Source: Thermoplasmata archaeon (GTDB taxonomy: Archaea; Thermoplasmatota; Thermoplasmata; Lutacidiplasmatales; UBA184). Taken from it: a DNA stretch of 45,482 nucleotides. Location of the stretch: assembly GCA_030037815.1 (NCBI GenBank), contig JASHPZ010000020.1:1-45482 (forward strand). The letters run 5' to 3'. Both the position numbers and the translations under genes were made by a program. Under the pieces are notes generated by a model that was not told where the DNA came from, made no database searches, and worked only from the letters and a program-made list of their open reading frames with translations. This document shows positions 7,250 to 16,238 of the stretch, piece by piece (within the stretch, counting starts at the first letter, position 1; each line of letters starts with the position of its first letter).

Positions 7250-7768
7250 TCAGCCGTCCCGGGCGGTCGGGTGGGCCGCCGCGGTCGTTCCGTTCTCTCG
7301 GCGGCCGACCTGCTCGAGGTACAGCAGCACCGGTTCGGAGAGCCAGGCGACGGTCCATCCCTGCTCCGTCAGCGTGTAGCGCACCTTCGGCGGGTGCGAG
7401 TCGACGATCTCCCGTCGGATCATCCCGTGCTCCTCGAGGCCCTTCAGCTTCAGGGAGAGCACGCGCGGGCTGATGCCCGGGAGCGTGCGCCGCAGCTCCT
7501 CGAATCCGGCGGACGGAAGGGCGTGCAGGGCGACCAGGGTCTCCATCGACCACTTTCCGAACACCGACCGCACCAGGCGGAAGTCGCGTTCCCCCGGGGG
7601 CGGGTCCGGTGCCGACCCGACCGTCAGGTCGTGGACGCGCTCGACCAGCCGGACCGCGGACTGACGGTACTCCTGGAAGCAGACCTCGACCGGGTCGGCC
7701 GGTCGCGCCGACTCGGGCGCGGCGGCGGGCCGTGCGGTCCGCCTCGGTCGCGCGGTCGCCGGGCTCAT
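7250..7768 (-). CDS. HxlR-family winged-helix transcriptional regulator
   Basis: The 172-residue protein has a disordered basic N-terminus (about 1-30) and then an HxlR/MarR-type winged helix. Landmarks are SVFGKWSMETLVALHAL, the recognition region EELRRTLPGISPRVLSLKLKGLEEHGMI and the wing SHPPKVRYTLTEQG. HxlR proteins are one-component regulators that often sense aldehydes, thiols or redox state. A cysteine at residue 30 is the only obvious redox-sensitive side chain. The ATG at 7768 has a GATATA box about 28 nt upstream. The divergent neighbour at 7877 is a possible target. Overextended frames reaching 11950 are antisense artefacts. Confidence 0.88.
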   Translation of the reverse strand: MSPATARPRRTARPAAAPESARPADPVEVCFQEYRQSAVRLVERVHDLTVGSAPDPPPGERDFRLVRSVFGKWSMETLVALHALPSAGFEELRRTLPGISPRVLSLKLKGLEEHGMIRREIVDSHPPKVRYTLTEQGWTVAWLSEPVLLYLEQVGRRENGTTAAAHPTARDG

Positions 7769-7792
7769 GGCATCGGAAGGCGAGCGCGGGCC

Positions 7793-7798
7793 GATATA
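7793..7798 (-). promoter_or_regulatory. TATA box of the HxlR gene
   Basis: GATATA on the plus strand (TATATC on the minus strand) is centred about 28 nt from the ATG at 7768, consistent with a leaderless or near-leaderless transcript. Confidence 0.5.
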
Positions 7799-7876
7799 GG
7801 TGGCGAACGCGCCCCGGGGGAGGGCGCGCCGCGACGAGCCTATGCGTCCGGAGGGAGTGACCGCGGGGAGGCCGCG

Positions 7877-8389
7877 ATGCCGAAGGCGCCGGCGCGACGG
7901 GCGATCTCCCGCTTCATCGTGATGGCGATGCTCCAGGCGGCCCGCGCCGAGCGGCTCGGCCTCGCCCGGCCCTCGGCGTACTCGTGGGGGCTCAACCGGG
8001 CGATCTTCTACGCGGCCGCGAAGGCGGGGTTCAAATCGGGCGGGCCGGGGGAGGGTTCGGGCGGCGACGGGAAGGTCGCGGACGGCCGGGCGCCGTACCA
8101 CCTCGGGGAGGAGCTCGCCTACCGCGACCCGACGCGTACAGAACTGTACTTCACGATCGGCGGCGACACCCAGACCGAACGGGAGTTCCAGAAGCAGATC
8201 ATCGACCGGTTCGGCCCGGAGGAGAACTTCCGGACCGCGTGGGCCGAGGCGCAGGCGGTCGTGGCCGAGGCGCCCGTGGAAGAGCTCCAGACCGGACCGC
8301 AGTTCTACGCGCGCGTCTACAAGCCGCGGCGGGACGCGCTCCGGGAGAGCTGGACCGAGCGGTTCGTCCGAGGCGACCCGACGCACTAG
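7877..8389 (+). CDS. Uncharacterised protein divergent from HxlR regulator
   Basis: I do not recognise this 170-residue protein. It has a basic N-terminus (MPKAPARR) and then a helical SAYSWGLNRAIFYAAAKAGF segment, a Gly-rich linker near 55-65 and a mixed C-terminal half with FTIGGDTQTEREFQKQIIDRFGPEENF. No membrane helix, metal motif or nucleotide motif is visible, and the many charged helices suggest a soluble protein. The ATG is supported by a GGGGAGG ribosome binding site. It lies 108 bp from the divergent HxlR gene, which could regulate it. Confidence 0.65.
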   Translation: MPKAPARRAISRFIVMAMLQAARAERLGLARPSAYSWGLNRAIFYAAAKAGFKSGGPGEGSGGDGKVADGRAPYHLGEELAYRDPTRTELYFTIGGDTQTEREFQKQIIDRFGPEENFRTAWAEAQAVVAEAPVEELQTGPQFYARVYKPRRDALRESWTERFVRGDPTH

Positions 8390-8421
8390 CGCCCCGGTGC
8401 GCCGGGCCGGAGGTCCGCCCC

Positions 8422-9075
8422 TCAGCGCGGCGGAGGGCGCGGGCGGGCCCGCCGCTCGAGGAGGGCCCAGTAGCCGGGTAGGAACGTCACGCGGGGTTGC
8501 GCGATGTGCTCCGTCCGCAGGAAGAGGAACTCCTCCTCGAAGGCGCGGGCGGTCTCCTCCACGGACGGTCGATGCGGGGGGCCGTCCGCGACGCCCGCCG
8601 ACTCCCTCCCGATCCAGGAAAGGACGTACCGGCCCCCGGGCCGCAGGACACGGCCGAGCTCCTGGGAGTACGCCCGCCGCAGCCGGACCGGGAGCGTGTG
8701 GAAGCATCCGATGTCGAGCAGTCCGTCGAACGTCCGCCGCGGGAACGGGAGTCGGAGGGCGTCCGCCACCCGGAAGTCGACCCGCCGACCCGCTCGGGCC
8801 GCCCGCCCTCGGGCCGCGTCGATCGCGGCCGGGGCCAGGTCGACGCCCGAGGTCCGGTAGCCGGAGCGCGCGAGGAACAGCGCGTTCGTCCCGGCGCCGC
8901 AGCCGATGTCCAGGACGCGGCCGCGGGGCCGCCACCACCGTTCGCGGACGGCGCGGCGGACCCAGGCGTTCGGCGTCGGGGAGAACCACGGGAGCTCGCG
9001 GTACGGCCGGGTCGCGTACGTTCGTCGCCAGCCGTCCTTCAACGACTCGGGAAGCTCCGCGCGCGCGGCCCGCAT
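8422..9075 (-). CDS. SAM-dependent class I methyltransferase
   Basis: The 217-residue protein carries the class I methyltransferase core: motif I VLDIGCGAGTNALFLA (about 54-69), the acidic SGVDLAP strand that binds the SAM ribose, DFRVADALRLPFP, LLDIGCFHTLP and RVLRPGGRYVLSW. The YRELPWFSPTPN segment before motif I is typical of the small methyltransferases annotated as tellurite-resistance or thiopurine-like, but the substrate is unknown. A paralogue with the same FHTL/FHTF signature lies at 42366-42956. A weak TATA-like GTTATCC lies about 32 nt upstream of the ATG. Confidence 0.85.
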   Translation of the reverse strand: MRAARAELPESLKDGWRRTYATRPYRELPWFSPTPNAWVRRAVRERWWRPRGRVLDIGCGAGTNALFLARSGYRTSGVDLAPAAIDAARGRAARAGRRVDFRVADALRLPFPRRTFDGLLDIGCFHTLPVRLRRAYSQELGRVLRPGGRYVLSWIGRESAGVADGPPHRPSVEETARAFEEEFLFLRTEHIAQPRVTFLPGYWALLERRARPRPPPR

Positions 9076-9159
9076 GCTCGAAGGGGAGGGAACGCCGGCG
9101 AGGGATAACGGGGCCGGCGCCCGGGCAGTCCCGCGGCGACGGGGTGCGGACGCCCGGCG

Positions 9160-11691
9160 TCAGGTCCAGGTGATCGCGACGACCGTCGGACCGGTCGGCA
9201 CGGTGACCGCCCCGCTCGCGGGGCTCGCCGAGTATCCGACGACCGGGCCCACGACGTACGCGTACGTGCCGACCGGGTCCCAGAACAGGACCGACGCCGA
9301 GCGGGATGATTCGGTGACGCCCCCGAACGTGACGGACCAGCTCGTCCCGGCCGGGAGGCCGGTCGCATCGAACCGCACGACGTGAAGCGTGAACGGCAGG
9401 ATCGGCGCGTCGTCGCCGCCGCGGGTGATCTGCTCCGCATCGTTGAACGGCAGCCGGCCGTACGGGTCGCTCGGGCTCCCGTAATTCTCCCAGTAGTTGC
9501 CGCCCTCCGTCTTCTGCCCGAGGATGTTCCCCGACAGCGCGAAGCCGTTCATGTGGCGGACGTCCGTCGCCGGCTGCGGCGTCACGTTCCACCGGTCGTG
9601 GAAGGACGCGAACAAGTACGTCGCCGGAGCGTACGTCGGGGTCACGCCCCCGAGCGGCACGTCGAACACGTTGTTGTAGACGAGGTCCCCGTCCGCCGAC
9701 AGTTGGAGTCCGACCTGGTCGGAGTAGTTCAGGAGCCCCAACGGGTCCGCGCACGGCGGCACCGCGGCCGTGAACGTGTTCCCCCAGAACACGTCGTCCG
9801 CGCCGAACGCGACGTAGACCGCGACCCCCATGTCCTCGAACTGGTTGCTCGCGACCAGGTCGTGGGACGAGTTCCAGAACAGGACGTCCCCGAGCGACAT
9901 CCCGATGTTCGACGCGGAGAACCATCCCGAGAGGATCGGGTTGTCGACCATCGACACGTTGGAGGCGTTCTCGAACTCGAACTGGAGGTAGTTGAACGAC
10001 GGCAGGCCCGAGGCCGCCAGGAGCGCGACCTGTCCGGGCAGCGAGTACTGGACGAGGAACGAGGGCGAGTTCGTGATCGTGACGTACGCGCCCGTGTAGT
10101 AGAGGAGCACGCCCGGGAACACCGGGAAGAAGAAGTCGTTCATCTCGCCGAACAGGGCGTTGATCGTGCCCGGCCTGTTGAACAGGACGTACGGGTGGGC
10201 GACCGTGCCCCGGCCGCCGGGGTTCGAGATCGCCGCGAGCTGCGCGTTGTTCCAGGCCCAGAGCGGCGTGTAGACGCCCAGGGACGGGTCGGAACGGAGC
10301 GCGACCGAGGTCGCGCCAGCCCCGCTCAAGGAGAACGAGACGGGGGCGTATTCGCTGAGGAGCACCCGGTACGAGTACGTTCCCGGCGGCAACTGGAACT
10401 GCACGGTACCGGACGGGGGAACGAACGCCCACTGGGCGGTGCCCGCGTCGAACCGGCTCCCCGGCGAGACGAACACGAAGGCGTTGGACGGCGCGACGGT
10501 GAGCGTCTGGTCGACGTGGCCCAGCTGCCCGCCGACCACCCCCCAGAGCGGGTAGAGGAACGACGGCCCGGCGGTGAGGTGGGCGGTCGGGACGGCGCCC
10601 CCGGTTCCCCAGACGGACATCCCCTCGGTCGTCTCCCCGGTGTCGGTGCCGAAATTGTACGCCGACTTGACGCTCCGATACGCGCCGGTGCCGTTGGGGA
10701 GCACGAGCAACTGCATCGTCCCCGCGACGGTGGAAATCGACGTCGTGTCGCCGTCGTCCGACCCTCCGAGCATCAGTTCGGCGTCGTTGGGCAGGAACCG
10801 GGTCGCGCCGAGGTGCTTTCCGTCGATCTGGAAGGTCGGGGGGACCGCCGCGACCTTCGGGTGCGCGGCGACCGACGAGTTGAACACGACGCGGTCGTAC
10901 GAGCCCGAGACCGTGACGCCGTTCGAGGTGGTGAGCGAGTAGTTGAGGTAGACGGCGGGCCGGTCGTGGACGATCGTCGCGTTGTTGTAGACGCGGATCG
11001 TGAACGGCGGCGCGACGTGGAACGTCGGGCCGTTCGCGTAGTAGAACACCGGCGCGACCACGAAGCCCCGCGCGCTGTAGATCGAGTTCTGGGTCATGTC
11101 GAACGCCGGGCTCGAGAAGTTCCACACGTTGTCGAGCAGCGACAGCTGCCCCAGGTGCGGGATGTACTCGGGGACGTTCTGGATCCAGAACTGGTAGCCC
11201 GTCTGGCCGAAGAGCTGGACGTTCGTGAGCACCGTGTTGAGCTGGATCGAGACCGAGTCGGGGCCCTGGCCGTCCAGGTACGTCGAGTTGAGTCCGTCCA
11301 TCTGGAGCACGCCCTCGACGCTGGACGTGTAGGTGACCGTCCCGACGTTGGAGCCGTTCACGTCCTGGACTCCGAAGTCGCCGAGACCCATCGGCGCCGG
11401 CGCTTCCGCGTAAAGCGGGCTGACGACCCCGTGCGTCACCGGCACGTTCGCGTCGAAGTTGGGGAGGAACACCTCCGACTGGGGGACGTGGGCCGCCGCG
11501 AGTTCGGCGCTGACGCGCTGGGCGACCGGGGCGGTCATCGCGGGGGTGGTCGAGGCGCCGCCCGCGGCCGTCGAGAGCGCGCTCGCCCGGGCCGTCGCAC
11601 CGGAACCGCCCGATGCCGCGAATCCCGAGAGGAAGAGGAGACCCGTAACGACCAAGGCGGCGACCACGGCGGTGCGACGGAGGGCCCGCAT
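9160..11691 (-). CDS. Thermopsin-family (A5) acid protease with beta-helix and ETGLP domain
   Basis: The 843-residue secreted protein has a signal peptide (about 1-30, RALRRTAVVAALVVTGLLFLSG). A thermopsin domain follows (about 85-350), beginning GVVSPLYAEAPAPMGLGDFG and containing SIQLNTVLTNV and the FWIQNVPEY segment typical of thermopsins. Thermopsins are pepstatin-insensitive acid proteases of thermoacidophilic archaea whose catalytic residues are not firmly established. The middle resembles NosD-like right-handed beta-helix repeats (SHDLVASNQFEDMG, DDVFWGNTF, GDLVYNNVF). The last 75 residues are one ETGLP-type domain as in the protein at 1084-2790. There is no C-terminal anchor. The ATG at 11691 is preferred over a TTG at 11703 because GATATA (11714-11719) lies 26 nt upstream. 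Confidence 0.88.
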   Translation of the reverse strand: MRALRRTAVVAALVVTGLLFLSGFAASGGSGATARASALSTAAGGASTTPAMTAPVAQRVSAELAAAHVPQSEVFLPNFDANVPVTHGVVSPLYAEAPAPMGLGDFGVQDVNGSNVGTVTYTSSVEGVLQMDGLNSTYLDGQGPDSVSIQLNTVLTNVQLFGQTGYQFWIQNVPEYIPHLGQLSLLDNVWNFSSPAFDMTQNSIYSARGFVVAPVFYYANGPTFHVAPPFTIRVYNNATIVHDRPAVYLNYSLTTSNGVTVSGSYDRVVFNSSVAAHPKVAAVPPTFQIDGKHLGATRFLPNDAELMLGGSDDGDTTSISTVAGTMQLLVLPNGTGAYRSVKSAYNFGTDTGETTEGMSVWGTGGAVPTAHLTAGPSFLYPLWGVVGGQLGHVDQTLTVAPSNAFVFVSPGSRFDAGTAQWAFVPPSGTVQFQLPPGTYSYRVLLSEYAPVSFSLSGAGATSVALRSDPSLGVYTPLWAWNNAQLAAISNPGGRGTVAHPYVLFNRPGTINALFGEMNDFFFPVFPGVLLYYTGAYVTITNSPSFLVQYSLPGQVALLAASGLPSFNYLQFEFENASNVSMVDNPILSGWFSASNIGMSLGDVLFWNSSHDLVASNQFEDMGVAVYVAFGADDVFWGNTFTAAVPPCADPLGLLNYSDQVGLQLSADGDLVYNNVFDVPLGGVTPTYAPATYLFASFHDRWNVTPQPATDVRHMNGFALSGNILGQKTEGGNYWENYGSPSDPYGRLPFNDAEQITRGGDDAPILPFTLHVVRFDATGLPAGTSWSVTFGGVTESSRSASVLFWDPVGTYAYVVGPVVGYSASPASGAVTVPTGPTVVAITWT

Positions 11692-11713
11692 GGGGGCGGC
11701 CAATTCCGGACGG

Positions 11714-11719
11714 GATATA
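11714..11719 (-). promoter_or_regulatory. TATA box of the thermopsin gene
   Basis: GATATA is centred about 26 nt before the ATG at 11691, so the mRNA is probably leaderless. Confidence 0.55.
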
Positions 11720-11831
11720 CGTCACTCGGAGGGGGTCCCGAACGGGGCCCGGCCCGCGACGGCCGAGGTGTTTCGGGGGCCGGAGGCCGCCCCAAAGGGG
11801 TGATACCCGGGCCAGGCTCCCGGGCCCGTCG

Positions 11832-12932
11832 ATGGCGACGTCCGATCCCGCCGGATTCGAGACCTTGTCCGAGCTCGAGGCCCGGGCCGCGTCGAGGATC
11901 CCGCCCCGCGTCTGGGAGTACGTGCAGGGCGGCGCCGGCGACGAGGTCACTCTCCGGGCGAACCGGTCGGCCTACGACCGGTGGTCGCTCCACCCCCGGG
12001 CCCTTCGCGACGTCTCGAACGTTTCGCTCAAAACGTGGGTGCTCGGCCGCGAAGTGAGCGCCCCGTTCCTGATCGCCCCGACGGCCTACCAGCGGGAAGT
12101 GCATCCGGACGGCGAGCCCGGCGTCGCCCGGGCCGCGAGCGAACAAGGCGTGCTCGCAACGTTCAGCACGCTGTCCTCCGCCCCCCTCGAGGAGATCGCG
12201 GCCGCCTCCGGGACGGGCGCGCGTTGGTTCCAGCTGTACTTGCAACCGGAGTTCGCCGACACGCGCGCGCTGGTCGAGCGGGCGGAGCGCGCGCGGTTCG
12301 ACGCGATCGTGCTCACGGTCGACGCGCCGGTCCTCGGAGTGCGGGACCGTCAGGCGACGGCCGGGTTCGCCATCGACTCGAGCGTTCCGGCCGGCAACGG
12401 GCCCCGCGCGACGCCGCCCTCCCGACGACCCGAAGGGGGACCGGTGGACTACCGGCTCCGCGCGCCGGCCGACGCGAACTGGGAGGTCGTCGACCGCGTC
12501 CGAGCGTCGACCTCCCTGCCGGTCGTCGTCAAGGGGATCCTCGCGGCCGAAGACGCGCGGCTCGCCGTGGCGCACGGGGCGCGGGCGGTCGTCGTCTCGA
12601 ACCACGGAGGCCGCCAGCTCGACCGAGCCCCCGCGACGCTCGCGGTGCTGCCCGAAGTGGCGGCGGAGGTCGGCGACCGCGCCGAGGTGTACGTGGACGG
12701 AGGCGTCCGTCGGGGGAGCGACGTGCTGATCGCCCTCGCCCTCGGGGCCCGAGCCGTCGGGGTCGGCCGGCCGATCCTCTGGGCCCTCGGCGTCGGGGGC
12801 GCCGCCGGCGTGCGACGGTACCTCGAGCTCCTCGCCACCGACGTCGCGGTGGCGTTGGCGCTGGTGGGCCACACCGGGTCGTATCGGCTGGATCGGGAGG
12901 TCGTTCGGCCCGCCGTCCCCCCCGGGCCGTGA
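11832..12932 (+). CDS. FMN-dependent alpha-hydroxy-acid dehydrogenase/oxidase
   Basis: The 366-residue protein is a full-length TIM-barrel flavoenzyme of the lactate dehydrogenase/glycolate oxidase family. Diagnostic features are WEYVQGGAGDEVT at 28-40, FLIAPTAYQ (79-87), QLYLQPE (134-140), the K234 strand VVVKGI, and the active-site SNHGGRQLD with catalytic H258 and substrate-binding R261. The FMN phosphate loop is VDGGVRRG plus GVGRPILW. It should oxidise an L-2-hydroxy acid such as lactate, with oxygen, quinone or another acceptor; which one cannot be told. A GTGATACC element about 29 nt upstream suggests a leaderless transcript divergent from the thermopsin gene. Confidence 0.88.
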   Translation: MATSDPAGFETLSELEARAASRIPPRVWEYVQGGAGDEVTLRANRSAYDRWSLHPRALRDVSNVSLKTWVLGREVSAPFLIAPTAYQREVHPDGEPGVARAASEQGVLATFSTLSSAPLEEIAAASGTGARWFQLYLQPEFADTRALVERAERARFDAIVLTVDAPVLGVRDRQATAGFAIDSSVPAGNGPRATPPSRRPEGGPVDYRLRAPADANWEVVDRVRASTSLPVVVKGILAAEDARLAVAHGARAVVVSNHGGRQLDRAPATLAVLPEVAAEVGDRAEVYVDGGVRRGSDVLIALALGARAVGVGRPILWALGVGGAAGVRRYLELLATDVAVALALVGHTGSYRLDREVVRPAVPPGP

Positions 12933-13000
12933 ACCGGTGAGTGGGAACGCCCCCGATGGAGCTGATACACCGGTACCGTTTCGGGTCGGCGGGTGTCCCG

Positions 13001-13462
13001 ATGGCCGAACCCGCCGTTCCGGCGCTCTTCCGCATTCTGCTGCCGGCGAAAGAGTTCCGGCGTACGTGGAAGTTCTACGAGAATCTCCTCGGCGTCCCCG
13101 GACGGGAAGTGTTCCCGGGCCGGGTGTACTTCGACGTGGGTCCGGTGATCCTGGGCCTGCTCGACTATTCGTTGCCGGACGCCGGGACCCCCGCGCCCCC
13201 GACCGAGGCCGTCTACTTCGCCGCCTCCGACCTCGCGGGCGTGCACCGGAAGGCGACGGCGCTCGGAGCGCTCGCGACGGAACTCCTGCACGGCGACCCC
13301 GACCAACCGATGGGGGGGATCGTGGTCCGCCCGTGGGGGGAACGGTCGTTCTACGTGACGGACCCGTCCGGCAATGCGTTGTGCTTCGTCGAGCGCGGGA
13401 CCGAGTTCACGGGGACGGCCGAGCAGGTCGCGCGGTTGCGGGACGACGCGGCGCGTCGGTAG
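13001..13462 (+). CDS. VOC-superfamily (glyoxalase/bleomycin-resistance-like) protein
   Basis: The 153-residue protein has the paired beta-alpha-beta-beta-beta layout of VOC proteins. It opens FRILLPAKEFRRTWKFYENLLGV, continues VYFAASDLAGVHRKA and ends SFYVTDPSGNALCFVE, the usual position of the second metal-binding acidic residue. Whether it is an enzyme, a dioxygenase or an antibiotic-binding protein cannot be told. An upstream extension to 12941 or 12956 is open, but the domain begins just after the chosen ATG. It follows the flavoenzyme by 68 bp and may share its transcript. Confidence 0.75.
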   Translation: MAEPAVPALFRILLPAKEFRRTWKFYENLLGVPGREVFPGRVYFDVGPVILGLLDYSLPDAGTPAPPTEAVYFAASDLAGVHRKATALGALATELLHGDPDQPMGGIVVRPWGERSFYVTDPSGNALCFVERGTEFTGTAEQVARLRDDAARR

Positions 13463-13503
13463 GCGTCGTCGGTCGCGGGGACGATCGGCGGCGCGCGGGA
13501 CTC

Positions 13504-15276
13504 TTACTCGAGAGGAATCCCATCGAGGGTGGAAAGCCGGCCGACCGGGTACTCCCCCACGCGGTTCGCCGCGCCCCACGGCGACCGGTCGTAGAAGAAC
13601 GCCAGCCGGGCGGCAGGGTCGTGGGCGAACACGGCGTCCCGCGCCACCCGCGCGTCGAACTCCGCGGCGAGCGCCGGGTCGTCCGCTCGCATCGTTCGCG
13701 CGAGGGCCTCGACCACGTACCCCTCGCCCGACTCCTTCGCCTCGAAAATCGGGTGGAAGAAGCCCCACCGCAGCGCCGAGTCGGGGGCTTCGGGCTCCAG
13801 CCAGTGGATCGCCACCTTCGCCGTCCGTTGGGCGAGCGAGACGACCGCCGACCCGGCCGGGAACGTGCGGGTCGCGACGCTCCGCGAGCACGCACCGAAG
13901 TGGCCGAACGGTCGTTCGACGTTGCTCCCCCGAAGGATCGGGAACCGCCCCTCGAACGGTCGGCGGGGCCACTCCATGCCGTCGCACCGGTACACCTCGA
14001 CCGCCCCGGTCCACGGCGCGCTCGTGCGTCGGACCTTCACCCCGTGGGCGACCAGGACGTCGACCACCGGCGTCCACGGCGCGGGGACGATGTAGCCGGC
14101 GGGGAGCGGCACGGCGACCACCGTGCGAGCGCCCGTTTCGATCGTGAGTCGCATCGTGCGGGGCGCGCGGCCGTACCGGATCGCCATGCCACCCGAGACC
14201 GGGCTCGGAGACCGTTCGTATTCGACTCCGAGGAAGTCGACCGTCTCGGTCGCGCCCGACGCGTCGAGCACGAGCGGGAACTCCGCGCCGCGGCGTTCCG
14301 GTCCGCCGAGCCGGACGGTCTCCGCGTCCGCCTCCCGGTTCAGTTCGAGGAGTCGGTCCGCCTGTTCGTTGAGGAGCTGCATCAGAGCGCGCAACAGTTC
14401 GACGTTCGCGGTGACGCGCGTGCGGTACTCCTTCAGCATGTGGAGCTCGACCAGGAGTCCCGGGCGGCTCTCGAGGACCATCTGCCCCGTGGAGAATCGC
14501 GGCGCGTTCGTGTTGAACACGAGCCCGGCCGCCGGGTCCGTCTCGTCCTTCAGGAACACCTGGGCCGGGAACGCGAGGTGTCCGGCGGCGTGGACCCGCC
14601 GCGTCAGCTCCGGGCGGACGACCGCGCGGACCCACTCGGCCGTCGGGGGGTGGACGTCCGGCGTGTCGTCCAGCATGAACGTCACGTCGTACTGGAAGTC
14701 CGCCCCGTCCGTGACGTGGTCGTCGACGAAGAAGTCCGGGAGCCAGCGTTGGAACAGCCGGTGGAAGGCCCGGGTCTCGGGGGCGTCCGACTTCTGGTAG
14801 TCGCGGTTCAGGTTGAGGTTCGTCCCGTTCGCGCGCCACCCGAACGTCTCGGGACCGTTCTGGTTGATCCGGCCGTACGGGGAACGGCGCTCGTGTCCGT
14901 CGACGTTGTAGATCGGGACGAAGAGGAGGACGACGCGGTCGAGCAGCGCCGCGTCCTCCGGGCGCCGGAGGAGGTCCCGCAACAGCGCAAGGCACGCGTC
15001 CTTGCCGTCCATCTCCCCCGCGTGGATCGCGTTCTGAACGAGGAGGACGACGCGGCGCTCGCGACGCACCGCCTCGGGTTCGAACCGACCCCCCCGCGAC
15101 ACGACGACGACCGACAACGGTCGTCCCTCGCCGGTCCGGCCGAACTCCTCGACCCGTACGAGGTCCGGTCGCGCGGCGGCGAGTCGGTCGAGGTAGGCCA
15201 TCGTCTCCGCGAGGTCCGGGGTCGTCCGGTACTCGGAGCGCTCGGCGGGGGTGCGCCAGTCGGGGTCGGGGGACAC
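13504..15276 (-). CDS. M14-family zinc carboxypeptidase-like protein
   Basis: This protein of about 590 residues has the M14 signature: NAIHAGEMDGKD supplies zinc ligands H85 and E88, FFVDDHVTDGAD supplies the third ligand H187, LNLNRDY (about 155-160) is the substrate-carboxylate-binding Asn-Arg, and GLLVELHML contains the likely catalytic Glu277. A C-terminal beta-rich region (from about 370) resembles the accessory domain of long M14 proteins. No signal peptide is evident with this start. The longest frame begins at a TTG at 15354; the GTG at 15276 is preferred as a more usual start, and the domain begins shortly after it. It would trim C-terminal residues from peptides released by the proteases around it. 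Confidence 0.82.
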   Translation of the reverse strand: MSPDPDWRTPAERSEYRTTPDLAETMAYLDRLAAARPDLVRVEEFGRTGEGRPLSVVVVSRGGRFEPEAVRRERRVVLLVQNAIHAGEMDGKDACLALLRDLLRRPEDAALLDRVVLLFVPIYNVDGHERRSPYGRINQNGPETFGWRANGTNLNLNRDYQKSDAPETRAFHRLFQRWLPDFFVDDHVTDGADFQYDVTFMLDDTPDVHPPTAEWVRAVVRPELTRRVHAAGHLAFPAQVFLKDETDPAAGLVFNTNAPRFSTGQMVLESRPGLLVELHMLKEYRTRVTANVELLRALMQLLNEQADRLLELNREADAETVRLGGPERRGAEFPLVLDASGATETVDFLGVEYERSPSPVSGGMAIRYGRAPRTMRLTIETGARTVVAVPLPAGYIVPAPWTPVVDVLVAHGVKVRRTSAPWTGAVEVYRCDGMEWPRRPFEGRFPILRGSNVERPFGHFGACSRSVATRTFPAGSAVVSLAQRTAKVAIHWLEPEAPDSALRWGFFHPIFEAKESGEGYVVEALARTMRADDPALAAEFDARVARDAVFAHDPAARLAFFYDRSPWGAANRVGEYPVGRLSTLDGIPLE

Positions 15277-15358
15277 CTCCGGCCCACCGGACCGGCCGTT
15301 ATCACCTGACGCCGCGGGGGCGGCGGGCGGCCCGCCGGCAGGCGCCGTAGCCAATTCG

Positions 15359-15364
15359 GATATA
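15359..15364 (+). promoter_or_regulatory. TATA box of the G1 peptidase gene
   Basis: GATATA is centred 25 nt before the ATG at 15387. The element is in the gap between divergent peptidase genes and could also serve the M14 gene in the opposite direction. Confidence 0.55.
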
Positions 15365-15386
15365 CTTCATCCCGGTCGAGACCCCG

Positions 15387-16190
15387 ATGCGACGGGCTCC
15401 GGGTCCCTTCGCCCCGCGTCGAGCGGTCGCGCTGGCCGTGCTCCTCGTCCCGGGGGTCCTCCTGTCCGGCGGGCTCGTTCGGGCTCCTTCGGTGCTTCTT
15501 CCGCCGATGGGGGGCGTTTCCTCCTTTGCCCAGCCGTCCCTCGACTCCTACAACTGGGCGGGCTACGCAGCGACCGGGGCGAACGGCTCGGTGACCGGCG
15601 TGAGCGGCTCCTGGCTCGTGCCGAACGTCACCTGCGGGGCGAGCGTCAGCCTCGCGGCCGTGTGGGTGGGAATCGACGGGCTGCACTCTCCGACGGTCGA
15701 ACAGGTCGGAACGCTCGCGGAGTGCTCGGGCGGTTCGGCGTACTACTACGCGTGGTGGGAGATGTATCCGAGCGGCGGGATGCGGAGCGTGGCCACCGTC
15801 ACACCGGGAGACCGAATCACCGCCGCGGTGACGTACAACGGGACGGCGGGGTCGTTCCGGCTGACGCTGCACGACCTCACGACGGGCGCCTGGTTCTCGC
15901 ACCTGCGCAACGACACCGGAACGGACGGGGCGAGCGCCGAGTGCATCGTGGAAGCCCCCGGCGGAGACGCCCAGTCGACCAGCGGCCTCTACCCGCTCGC
16001 GGACTTCACTCGCGTCCAGTTCAGCGGATGCGCCGCGACCGTCGGCGGCTTCCACGGGACGATCGGCCTCTTCTCGTCGGTCGTCGAGATCGAGATGGTG
16101 AGCGACCCTTCGGCGACCCACTTTCTCGCGACCGCCTCGAACCTCTCCGCCACGCGGTCGTTCGCCGTCACCTGGCACCGCGCATCCTGA
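15387..16190 (+). CDS. G1-family (eqolisin-like) glutamic peptidase, secreted
   Basis: The 267-residue protein has an Arg-rich signal peptide (about 1-33) and a G1 domain: YNWAGYAATG, GSWLVPNVTC, VWVGIDG, TVEQVGT and YYAWWEMYP. The catalytic Gln is probably Q106 (TVEQ) and the catalytic Glu E189 (ECIVEAP). The separation of 83 residues equals that of Q53 and E136 in scytalidoglutamic peptidase. Eqolisins work at acid pH. The usual Trp of the AEWIxE segment is Cys here, and four cysteines may form disulphides. No C-terminal anchor is present. A leaderless promoter is predicted. The family is best known from fungi and also occurs in bacteria and archaea. A second copy lies at 40107-40916. Confidence 0.87.
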   Translation: MRRAPGPFAPRRAVALAVLLVPGVLLSGGLVRAPSVLLPPMGGVSSFAQPSLDSYNWAGYAATGANGSVTGVSGSWLVPNVTCGASVSLAAVWVGIDGLHSPTVEQVGTLAECSGGSAYYYAWWEMYPSGGMRSVATVTPGDRITAAVTYNGTAGSFRLTLHDLTTGAWFSHLRNDTGTDGASAECIVEAPGGDAQSTSGLYPLADFTRVQFSGCAATVGGFHGTIGLFSSVVEIEMVSDPSATHFLATASNLSATRSFAVTWHRAS

Positions 16191-16238
16191 GCGCGCGGCG
16201 TCCCATACGACTAAGGCGGGGCGTCTCTTCGCGCGCGC

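Noticed and set aside
7250-11950. A 1566-codon open frame on the minus strand through the HxlR, methyltransferase and thermopsin region
   Set aside because: It is a GC-bias artefact: only its last 172 codons form a recognisable protein (HxlR). The rest is out of frame with clear genes and is Arg/Pro-rich with no domain.
12937-15309. A 790-codon plus-strand frame opposite the M14 gene
   Set aside because: The minus-strand frame has all M14 catalytic residues; the plus frame is low-complexity.
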